Part shown: positions 55,286 to 64,000 of the stretch, in pieces
How positions within the stretch are numbered: the stretch's first letter is position 1
Layout: every line of letters begins with the position of its first letter
Source: Branchipolynoe longqiensis
Lineage: Eukaryota > Annelida > Polychaeta > Phyllodocida > Polynoidae
Direction of reading: 5' to 3'
NCBI GenBank assembly: GCA_030323885.1
Contig: CM059194.1
Location: 2,676,495-2,740,494 of the forward strand
DNA length: 64,000 nucleotides
Translations under genes and position numbers: made by a program
The notes under the pieces: generated by a model
The model's input: only the letters and a program-made list of their open reading frames with translations
Databases searched by the model: none
Told to the model about the DNA's origin: nothing

Positions 55286-56042
55286 TGTAAAAATATACGG
55301 ATTTTCGGTTCGGATTTATATATTGGCAAAGAACATTATTATTCTCGGGCGACAGAGTGGGGACCAGGATTATGTAAAAGAGAAGCAATGGGTGCCCCAC
55401 TCGCTTTGTGACATAAGCGCCTATGTGGACATATGTTTGTTGTAACTGTCTGCAACCACCTGTTACCATGGAACTGATGGACAAGCACATCCAGCCATCC
55501 TGCATACATTATGGACACCACCTGCAGCTGGGGTTGAGTGACAGCTGCCCCCTATTAGGGCATCACCCACCCAGGCTGTAGGGGGAGTCTGATTGGCTGG
55601 CTGTGTGAGCCCAGTCACCTGCATTCCTTATACCTGACACACAGACCCCACATGAGGCACTCTTGGCTAGACTCTCTAGCAAGAGACACTCCAGTGTCTA
55701 CACTCAAACGAGCAACAGCTATTCCAAAGACACTGAGCTGTGTGCAACAACGATTGGACTCATGTTCAATGGGCTTTAAGGCACTCCTTCCCAGCAATAG
55801 TCATGAGGATCTGCGCGGGCATTTGGTAAGGAGTGAGGGTGATTGGTCACCAGTAGGTGAACAGGGATTGATGCCAATAAAGCACTACCTCTTCACTGTC
55901 AATCTTGAGTGACTTGTCTTCCTTTATTTCTTATGGGTTCTAGAGAATAATGACAGGTGGGAACTGACAGACAGTTGTCAGAACACACCTGTGGAGACTA
56001 GTAATGTTTGGGGTTCAGATGGCCGAGTCCCGACATATTACA
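55286..56042 (+). mobile_element. Solo LTR, copy 2 (757 bp, TSD CCTT)
   Basis: It begins TGTAAAAATATACGG and ends GACATATTACA, with CCTT on both sides (55282-55285 and 56043-56046). It is a shorter relative of 49614-50570 in the same orientation. AATAAA at about 55876 lies where an LTR polyadenylation signal could be. No internal coding part remains. Confidence 0.8.
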
Positions 56043-56289
56043 CCTTGATAAATGTGATAGGTGGTGCTGTGAGGGGGGTAAACGCACGGGCACGCTGGCA
56101 AACTCAGCCAATGACACTATTTTTGGTCTTCCAGCCGTTTACATTACATTGTAAATAGGTAGATCAGAGGGTACTTAAATAGGGCATATTGGTAGATTAC
56201 TATGACTTCATTAGCCCACGTAAGCACATGATTACGGTACTGGCCAAACCAGTCATATCCTACTAATGCTTTGCATCAATTGGTTTGTC

Positions 56290-56822
56290 TAGGTGAGGGT
56301 TTGATGCACGGCAAGGAAGGACGAAGAAGCGTGAGTGGATAAAAAGGCACTTTATTGAGAAGTGCCGGAATATTCATGGATAGTACAGTCATCAAGCATG
56401 AGTAAATAGATATATAAAGGAAGATATGTGGCATCAACATGTAATGAGGAGTAATCAATCATGAGTAAGAGATATATAAAGTATAATATATGAGACATCG
56501 TCATGATATATGAGGTGTCAGGATTGAAGTGTCAAATGTCAGTTGGATCAATGTTAGTAGTTGGGCCCGGGAGGTGGACCCGAGGAGCCCTCAACCCTAT
56601 GATGGAGAGTTGGTGTATAGGGATGGTGGGTGGGGAAAAAAGTGTATGGAGGAGCGGAGTGTCTGGAGGCAGGAGAGCGAGTGGCTTGAGGTGGTGTGGG
56701 GGCTGGTTTTAAGGGAAGGAAGCGCGGGCGAGTATGCAATGGCCAATGGCTGGAGGAGAGAGAGAGGGGGGGGGGGGGGGGTCCTCCCTCGCCTCGCATC
56801 AACCGGAATGCGAGCATTGGTC
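56290..56822 (+). repeat. Repeat E, GC-rich, copy 2
   Basis: Same order of blocks as 20110-20610: ggcactttattgagaa, a G-rich core with a 17-G run at about 56765-56781, and cctcgcatc...atgcgagcatt at the end. It passes directly into a SINE-A body. Confidence 0.55.
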
Positions 56823-57000
56823 GTATTAGGATATGGCAAGGACTGGTTAGCTCAGTATCTGGAGAATGTGGGAAACTTGGTCATGGTGTCAGCTGCCATG
56901 GTGTCCCGGTGGGGCTGCACTATAAAGTTGCCAAGAGTGGACAGCTACAAATAATCATATGACCTTTGCTGTTGCCTGAATGTAAACAACCAAACAAAGA
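56823..57000 (+). repeat. SINE-A body
   Basis: Head missing. Body (ggcaaggactggttagctca) and tail block (catatgacctttgctgttgc) are present. Confidence 0.75.
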
Positions 57001-57689
57001 AACAGACACTTTACTAACCTGTAATTAAAAACGCATAAGTATTTGCAGCACAATGGCACTAGGGTGAATGGCCATAATTTAATATATAAATAAATAACCC
57101 ATGATGATCGCTGGTGACAATTCCTGCCTGGCAAATTCAACCCTATCGTATTTAGCGAATGAACACCATTCTACTATTTATTTTAATTGGGTTATCTTAA
57201 AGTTGCATAATTTACGAAGATGCAGGCGGAGAGTGACATATATTGGTCTTTTATTTTTTCAACAGGACATCAAGGTTAATTAGAGTGCAATATGGTCGGC
57301 CCCTTCCATGCTGTCGCCATCTGAGGTATTTTGTGAATGCCGGACTCCAACCCTCAACCCTACCCTTAGAGTCTGTTTCAGGTGTGGGTGGGTGGGTGAA
57401 AAAAGGTGATGGTGGTCCTTGCTGGATGGTGGTGGAACGAGGCCTGAGACCGTGGAGGGGGAGGAGTGATTTGAATTTTCAAATCATATGATGTTTTGGC
57501 GGGAAACACGCGCTCGTCTCCAGTGTCTGGCTACGTTAGTTCGGGTTTACGCTGGTAGGCAGCTGCAGTTTCAGTGGAAGTTTGGGATGGTTCTCTAGTA
57601 AGCCGAGTGGTGGCGCCAGGATGGTGGCCAGGTCAGTGATGGGGTTTGAGCACCTCCACCCGTAAATTACCCATGTTACTAGTAACAAG
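57001..57689. other. Unassigned sequence
   Basis: No gene or recurring repeat was recognised. Confidence 0.4.
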
Positions 57690-57880
57690 TACAATGTTGT
57701 CATGGGGGTGATGAAAATGGGAAATGTTGCTCATAGCGGGACGCGGGACTCGAACCCACATCTCTTTGCATTCCGGGCCAGTGTGCTAACCATTATACCA
57801 CCTAGGTTCCCTGATGTCACCACAGTACCCACGCCTACCTCTCTATTCGGCTCCCTGCCTGAGAGGTCAGTGCAGATCAT
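57690..57880 (-). repeat. SINE-B copy
   Basis: Minus copy with inverted B box (gggactcgaaccc), A box (accattataccacc) and leader (ctgcctgagaggtcagtg). Confidence 0.85.
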
Positions 57881-58017
57881 TACAATTTTATAGGATCAGA
57901 CCTTGCGCCACTGCGCCTCTCCTCCCCCTCCTGTCCCTGACCACTCCTCCTCCTCCTACATACTTATTTCATGAGGATTTCCACTATGCCAACCACAGCC
58001 AACTACCTGTAACCAGT

Positions 58018-58240
58018 ATTGATACTTGTCAGTTCCTAGGCTGGCGCTTCACATTACTAGGATACGGAAAGGAGTGGTTAGTTCAGTGTCAGGATAATGG
58101 GAATGAGTGCCGATATCAGGTCACGGTGCCGGTGGCCTGATGATGTCCCAGTGGGGCAGCACTATGAAGTCACCATGAGTGTGCACTGTCAGAAGTCGGT
58201 ACCCATCGGGATATGACCTTATTTGTTGCCAGGATGTATA
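58018..58240 (+). repeat. SINE-A copy without head
   Basis: Linker, body (agtgtcaggataatggga, ggggcagcactatgaagtca) and tail block (gggatatgaccttatttgtt). Confidence 0.8.
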
Positions 58241-59599
58241 CCTCTGTATCCCTACTCATAACTGAGGAGCCTTACTAACACTAGTGCAGTGGGTAGCTAT
58301 ATATCAAAATGTTGCAAATGTGGCTCCAAAAGAAAACTACTATAACTACTGACAGGTAAGATGACAAGGCTTCTACCAAATTGAGAGTATTGCTGTTTAG
58401 CGATGAAAACAAGCTGTGGTGCAGCTCACTCATTATGGAAAGGGGAAATAAACCATCACACACAAATACAATAACAAAAACTCAAACACACAAACTTAAG
58501 TACACTGGTGGGTGCCAGTGTAGCTGTTGAATTGGTGCTTCTCCACTATTCTGCCTTGTAGACAGAGCACATCTAACGTACATCAATCACATCAGTCTGC
58601 AAATCAGATTCAATTTAATTATTTCCTCTTCAGATATCTCGGAATTAACACATTTGTACATAATAAAAGTTATCCGAAACTAAAATAGGGCTGGAATCCT
58701 ACAGTTGTTAAGGTCATGGGCTTTAGATTACATAGATGCAGAGTCACAGCTGCGTACCAATTACAAACATATTTTTTTAATTTAAGATACATGATTGTAT
58801 CTGCTTGTGTAAAAGTACAATGTCTGACCGCTTTGACTTCTGGTTAACGAATGCTTTATTCACCGTCCAGGGGTCAAAGCCGCCAGCACCCACACGCCTA
58901 TCACGTGATCTCATTAACATATTCCTTTGTTCTCTTTGCGTGCTTGGATATCTTTTACGCATACATTAGATATACCATAGCATTTTATTTTTTCGCTGAA
59001 AAGGTCTGTGTACCACCTGAACATATCAAGCTAGGCTGCTGCAGCTACTACGCTTAGCTGAAAACAATGGTGTCATTTCCACCACAGTTGTTCATAATTG
59101 AAACAGTCTGTGTTATTGGCACCACCCAATCACATGATGCTTTATTAATATTGCGGCTTAGTTGGCTTACCCTATTTCAACACCAGCGTAGTGGCACTAT
59201 TTAAAACAATACCGGTGATCGGTGTCGCGGCGACCTTGTTTTTTTGTTAAAGTTTTTTATTCATCTGAATATGACATTTGTCAGCGCCGGAGCACTGGTC
59301 TTCCGGTCATCTTACTATTGGAATTGACAGTCTAAATAATCTAAGTTTGATCACTGCTTTATTAGGTACTGCACCGATCCTGTAGAATTAAGGGAGTGGC
59401 TCCTGCTGTGTAATGTACAGCTCCAGTCATTGTAGTTCATACAAAAATGGGGAGCAGCACCAGGTAGAAAGTGTATACTCGGGGCAACTCAAACAATCAT
59501 TGAGAGTTACATTTTGTCTCTTATAAAACAAGGTAAGTTTATAGTTCAATGTGTTTAAACAGGTTGATAGTTGTGTAGGATGTTCGGTGTGTTGATGGT
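58241..59599. other. Unassigned sequence
   Basis: A faint repeat-D-like stretch lies at about 58635-58690. No gene was recognised. Confidence 0.4.
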
Positions 59600-59737
59600 T
59601 TGTTCATGATGATGGTAAAGGGTGGTGCCAGGGGAGGGGGACCCATGGGGGTGGGTGGTGGTGGGTGGTGGTGGGGGGGGGGGAACCCACAACAGAGCAA
59701 GCAAGGATGGGGGGAGGGGTAAAAGCTCAGGGCTTTG

Positions 59738-60850
59738 CTAGTAATTACTGCTGTAGTCATTCAAGGGCCTAAATAAGCAGGTGGGCTCTATATACATTTT
59801 TGAAGGACAGTATTGTTTGTGTTTCTCTGACTCTGGTAGGGAGGTTATTCGACATGACACTACCTTTGTAGATTTTTGCTCCGATATATTTGTTGAAGGG
59901 TGTGGTACATTGAGGAGAGTGGAGGCCCCTCTTCTTGTTATTCTATTTGTGTGGTCAATGAACTTTTTGTCTTTTGCACATTTGTGCATTAGTGCCATCA
60001 GGTGTAGGTCCCTTCATTCTGAGAGAGTATCAAATTGTGCTTTCTTGTCCAATTCAGCCACACTGAGTGTCTTGCCTTGGTAGACTGTTATCAGTGCTTG
60101 GTTCTGAATTCTTTGCAGTTTGATCTTTTGTTGTTTTGTTAAGAACTCATATATAATGTCATTGTAATCTATAAGAGACAATACTGTACTCTTCGACAAG
60201 AGGAGTGCAGTGTTTTTACTTATGAATTTCCTAAAAGTTGTCAGTTTTAGTGCCAGTGTTTGATTCAGTCTTGCCAATTGTTGGTTCCCATTTAGTGTGG
60301 AGTCAAGAGTTGTGCCCAGGTATTTGTAGGAGTCCACTTCATGAAGTATGGTTCCACCCATTTGTAGTTGGATTTGAGGGGCTCTTGTTTTTCTAATTTC
60401 CATCCCGTAGATCACATACTCTGTCTTGGCACTATTTACTGTTGGTTTATTTTCATGCCACCATGTATTCACCTTATCTAGCACCATGTATGTCTGTGCT
60501 GCACTGCCAAAAGATCTCTTTTGTGTATTTGTTTTTCCTGAATCCATTTTGTTGGTAGGTCAGATAGTTGGATGATTGAAGGAATGCTTTAACTTGGTCA
60601 TGTATAATCTGTTCAATAATTTGTCATGGAAGTGGGAGGATTGAAATTGGTCGCAGTTCACTGCAGTATCTTGGGTTATCGGTCTTAGGGATTGGGGTGA
60701 CTGTAGCTACATTCCATGCATCGGGGAAGATGCCCATTTTAATTATTATGTTGTACCTATGTACAAATGTACATATTCCCTAATTAATTGATTAAATAGT
60801 TATTGATTTCTTCAGTAAATAGGTTATCAGGTATCACATTGCCAGATTAT
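59738..60850 (-). pseudogene. LINE-2f reverse transcriptase with internal deletion
   Basis: Reading on the minus strand, TVTPIPKTDNPRYC and ELRPISILPLP (about 60710-60630, with a stop after it) are the finger motifs. YQQNGFRKN follows at about 60560. Then come LDKVNTWWHENKPTVNSAKT, VIYGMEIRK, SYKYLGTTLDSTL and LQRIQNQALITVYQGK. The frame is closed by a TGA at 60014-60016 where the pattern SERRDLHLMALM would expect an arginine codon, consistent with CGA-to-TGA decay. It then continues in the same frame (HLMALMHKCAKDKKFIDHTN) to 59738. The palm motif with the two catalytic Asp is absent. Confidence 0.85.
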
Positions 60851-61331
60851 TCATTGGAAAGGCTGCTAATTTTGGTCTAGTTTGCTGGTTCAATATGTTT
60901 GAGTACACACCAGCATGTTTTGGCATTTGTTCAATGTTTGTTTAGTTGGTCTTGGAAGAATCTTGCTTTGGCTTTTCTGGCTTCATTTCTTGTTTTCCTG
61001 GTCATACATTTGGCTATGAACACATCACAAGGGTCTTTTCATATTTCAAATTTGTGCCTGAAGTAGTCTCTGTCTTGTAGTTCTGTTAGTTCATCATTAA
61101 GCTACCCAGCCATGTTAGTTCTAATAGTGAGCTCTACTAAGGGACAGTGCATGTCAGCTGCTTTTGTTATTGTTGTGTTAAGCATTTCCCAGCATTTGTT
61201 AGGGTCTTGTTCTTCTAGGAACTCTCTTTGGTTGAATTCCTGTAGTAAGTTTTAAAATTCTCTCTGATCACAGTTTTGGTATGAGCGTCCAGAGTAGGTC
61301 GCAGATCTGTTGTCATTTCTTATTTTCTTTT

Positions 61332-61875
61332 TTATATGTATATTGGTTTGTGGTCACTTATATTGGTGAATGCATTGGTGCAGTGTTTAATATTGGTGAA
61401 TGCTAGGTCTAGTGTTTTGTCAGAGTTTCTGGTTATTCTGGTTGGTTTGTGTTTCATTTGCTGGAGGTCATGATCTGCAGCTAATTGTTTCATTGTTCCC
61501 CACAGAGTTTTTTTCTTTTCATCGTAATCCACATAAAAGTCTCCTAGTATAAGTATCTCATAATTGTCCAAGTTGGTTATTTCTCTCATGGATTCATTTA
61601 GAAGGTCAATTCCTTCATTTAGATTGCCATTTACATTGTTTTTTAAAATAAATTCTGAGTCCCCCTCCTTGTTTGGTTTGACCATCTGGCCGCTTTGTTT
61701 TTCTGTCAGCTCTCATAAATTGGTAGCCTGGTACACTGGCTAGCCTATCTTCCATGTAACTGTTGGGCCATGTTTCCGATATTGTGAAGACATCAAATCC
61801 TGACTCAGTTAGGTCTATCCTTAGCTGGTCAATCTTGTTGGAGAGACTTTATATGTTTAGATGGCTAATCTTGAA
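61332..61875 (-). pseudogene. LINE-2f APE-like endonuclease (broken)
   Basis: GFKISHLNI (about 61875) is followed by a stop where a Gln would be usual, then SLSNKIDQLRIDLTESGFDV, FTISETWPNSYM with the catalytic Glu, and RADRKTKRPDG. From 61685 an open stretch gives YEILILGDFYVDYDEK (the GDFN-type motif, here GDFY), TRITRNSDKTLDLAFTN and NISDHKPIYI with the closing SDH catalytic pair. All main motifs are recognisable, but a stop and a frame change break it. Confidence 0.85.
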
Positions 61876-62200
61876 GCCTGGCTGGCCCTTCAGTTCTGTC
61901 AGAGGAAGTCCAGTAAAAGTAGGTGGGCCATCAACCACCAAACCCGGGTCCTCGCAATCACTCTCCTGTGCATGCAACCTCCCCTCACACCCAAGGGCCT
62001 GCCAACCGCAATGTGTGTAAATATTGGTGACTGTTGTATTGACACATTTATTTATCTTAGTGAGTGTTGAGTGTTGATCTGAGCTGAGAATATTTATCTT
62101 TACTTTTTTAATTATATTTGTGCTCTTGTATCTCATTTCATGTGCATACTTGGTATGTTTTGTGTGTGCATGGTGCTCACATAGAACTAGCACTTAAAGC

Positions 62201-63261
62201 TGGTGTCTATACATGGTAATAACTGTACCTGGGAGTAAAAGGAAAATTAAATCTCAACTTCTGATCACTAGTTCAGTATATTTCCATATAACGTAACCTA
62301 TAGAAGCAGTACAACCACCCCCACCTGCAACAATGCATTGATGGCATTGATGCTTTTACCCAGGATACACAGCTAGCACCCTTCACTGACAATTGACAAC
62401 ATTTATAGCATTGAGAACATTGACAATATGGCAACAGGAGAACATTGTTGGGGAAAACTATTATTACATTTGTATCCATATGTCATTCTTGTCAAAATGG
62501 GCGGTGAGTTTTATTTACAGGTTATTCGAATATATAAGGTTTGCTGACCAGAATTGTTTTTGTTATGAACCTTTAATTATGTTTGCCAACTCTCATAAAA
62601 TTCCCGTGAGGGTCACGGAAATTGAAGGTTTTGATCACTCATCTCACGAGTCAAGGATCGACCCTCAAAATCCCACGAATCTGACAATTTGTCTGTACTA
62701 TTGTACAAGTATATATTGTGTTATAGATATGCTAACATATCGGCATATAACAGTCTACTTATATCCCCTTGGACATTCCCTCCAATACCCCAAAATTCCA
62801 CAACTGTCTCTACTTTTGTACAAAATCCCACAAATTTCTGTACATTTGTATGAATTGCTGTACTGTTCATTAAATACAAGTATATTTTATTGTATACATA
62901 CGCTACGATATCAACCTATAACCCCCTTGGACATGCATTCAAATAGCAAATTTTAAAGCCATGTATAAACTGTTACATGGGGGGGGGGGGGGAATTACCC
63001 CAGACCCTCCTAACAAGTTTGTGGGTGCTGCCATTCGGCTTCCACGCCCACACCGGAAATGCTCAGGGATTCTCAGTGCCTCCAGGTTGGCAATGTTCAC
63101 TGACTTTAATTATTCTTCACGTTGCAGTAAGCTTAGCGGTGACGTCCGACCAGCAACCGATGACGTCACAGGCCACGTTAGGGGAATCCCCGGATAATAT
63201 ATCAGGTGAGCAGGGAATGACCTAGATACAAAAAGAAGGTGCAGGTTCCACAGGTTGGACA
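62201..63261. other. Unassigned sequence
   Basis: A long plus frame at 62393-62956 is AT-rich, Tyr/Ile-rich and contains a loose internal repeat (ccccttggacat and ccccaaaattcc words). It shows no domain and is judged chance. A G run lies at about 62980-62991. No gene was recognised. Confidence 0.4.
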
Positions 63262-63537
63262 ACTTACCTCGTTTTAGCTATGGTGGTCATTTGACCACCG
63301 AGTTAATTACCAAGGTCGAATTCTATATAAGATTAATGTGCAGTTTGACAGTTTTGCCTGTGACACACTGAGTTTTGGGATGTTTTCAGATTGAAATACA
63401 TCACTAGAAAGCAAAAAATTAGATCTATTTTCCTCAATATTTCCAGGACATTTAGTTGGGACCGGATTGAATAAATTAGCAGTGAGTATTAATACATTAG
63501 TTACAACAAATGGCTACAGGCCAGAACTGCCCATGAT
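63262..63537 (+). repeat. Repeat I, copy 2
   Basis: Matches 41329-41606 in the same direction and ends immediately before the RNase H-bearing LINE. Confidence 0.7.
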
Positions 63538-63549
63538 AGTACTTGCCCG

Positions 63550-64000
63550 ATCAGAGCTCGATTTTCAATGTGGAAGCCCGAGCACTCCTTCTCGTGTTGG
63601 AGTGTATTGAGGTATCCAACCACACTAAACTATGTTATATACAGTGATTCGTTCTCTTGCCTCCTGGCTGTTGCTGGACTGAAAACGAATCACCATATTC
63701 TAGCAATGGTCATTTATAAAAGGAACCAATTGGCAATGAATGGGTATGACATCCACCTGTGCTGGGTGCCTGGCCATACCGGCATACAAGGAAACGAATG
63801 AGCTGATCGGGCTGCGAAGAAGGCCCTGAACTGTGATCTTGAACCATGTCTGATCCCTAACTCTGATCTGAAACCACTAATAGCCACCCACATAAAATCC
63901 AAATGGTGGGATGAAAACATTAATAAACTTAAAGAAATTGAACCATCTGTGGGAAAACCACCACAGACTCATGCGGGAGCTCGGCGAGACCAAGTGGTCC
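63550..64000 (+). pseudogene. RNase H domain of a LINE, cut by the window end
   Basis: FNVEARALLLVLECIEVSNH (from about 63564) holds the catalytic Glu of RNase H. After a one-frame shift at about 63625 come NYVIYSDSFSCLLAV with the catalytic Asp and YDIHLCWVPGHTGIQGNE with the conserved His. A TGA follows at 63799, then ADRAAKKAL. The sequence continues to KLKEIEPSVGKPPQTHAGAR and RRDQVV at the edge, matching the fragment at 35450-35905. RNase H plus this tail is typical of I/Jockey-type LINEs. The frameshift and stop make this copy inactive. Confidence 0.8.

Larger units (their letters stand above)
59600..62200 (-). mobile_element. LINE-2f: decayed APE-type LINE
   Basis: Minus-strand element with an N-terminal part (about 62193-61870), endonuclease (about 61875-61332), 5' part of the RT (about 60850-60555) and RT C-terminal part (60547-59738). 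The 3' region holds GGT-rich repeats at 59650-59690. The catalytic YADD segment is missing between 60555 and 60500, where the sequence jumps from the GFRKN motif to the post-active-site region. No NADAR domain was found. Related to but distinct from LINE-1f. Confidence 0.85.

Noticed and set aside
62393..62956. A 187-codon plus-strand open frame
   Set aside because: AT-rich, Tyr/Ile/Leu-biased translation with loose internal sequence repeats and no domain or splice signals.

Overview
The window looks like nuclear DNA of an animal, most likely a marine invertebrate and possibly a mollusc or other lophotrochozoan. The reasons are split coding exons with GT-AG borders, several APE-type non-LTR retrotransposons, at least five tRNA-derived SINE families, foldback DNA transposons, long minisatellites and many poly(G)/poly(C) runs. 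The lophotrochozoan guess rests mainly on one SINE (22.2 kb and 49.2 kb) that resembles, from memory, a SINE common in mollusc genomes. I see no rRNA, functional tRNA, CRISPR array or operon.

The only convincing host coding sequence is a pair of plus-strand exons at 15.8-17.4 kb. They encode a CUB domain followed by an LDL-receptor class A repeat, both on symmetric phase-1 exons, so they belong to an extracellular or membrane protein whose other exons I cannot place. A weak candidate last exon lies on the minus strand at 39.2 kb, and an unidentified arginine-rich reading frame with one stop lies at 47.3-47.8 kb. A broken copy of a HEEADT/PDTD-motif protein with a cysteine-rich tail lies at 37.4-38.6 kb.

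Layout. 0-6 kb: SINE pieces, a LINE 3' end and a 1.1-kb TATATGTGGTC minisatellite. 6.8-11.2 kb: a decayed minus-strand LINE whose 5' reading frame carries a NADAR (YbiA-like) domain upstream of endonuclease and reverse transcriptase. 11.2-14.7 kb: a 1.1-kb polypyrimidine block and an 89/92-bp satellite. 14.9-19 kb: the CUB/LDLa exons with SINEs in and around the intron. 18.7-30.6 kb: SINE-B tandem dimers, a CT-rich block, LINE 3' ends with (GAT)n tails and a candidate solo LTR. 31.1-32.5 kb: a 27-bp satellite open on both strands. 35.5-41.6 kb: LINE fragments, the HEEADT pseudogene, G/C-run-rich DNA and a higher-order minisatellite. 42-47 kb: SINEs and two copies of a 594-bp inverted-repeat transposon. 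49.6-56 kb: two solo LTRs, a MITE with a 9-bp target duplication, a further inverted-repeat element, a SINE inserted in a SINE and a third 3-bp-TSD transposon. 59.6-64 kb: a second decayed LINE and the 3' part of an RNase H-bearing LINE cut by the window edge.

The window records a web of transposable elements rather than a gene cluster. SINEs appear to borrow a LINE 3' tail, and transposons have landed in repeats whose other copies serve as empty sites. This lets several element boundaries and target-site duplications be read directly. The most unusual single item is the NADAR domain carried by the LINE. Coordinates of decayed repeats are approximate to about 10-20 bases unless a target-site duplication fixes them. 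All family comparisons were made by eye or from memory.
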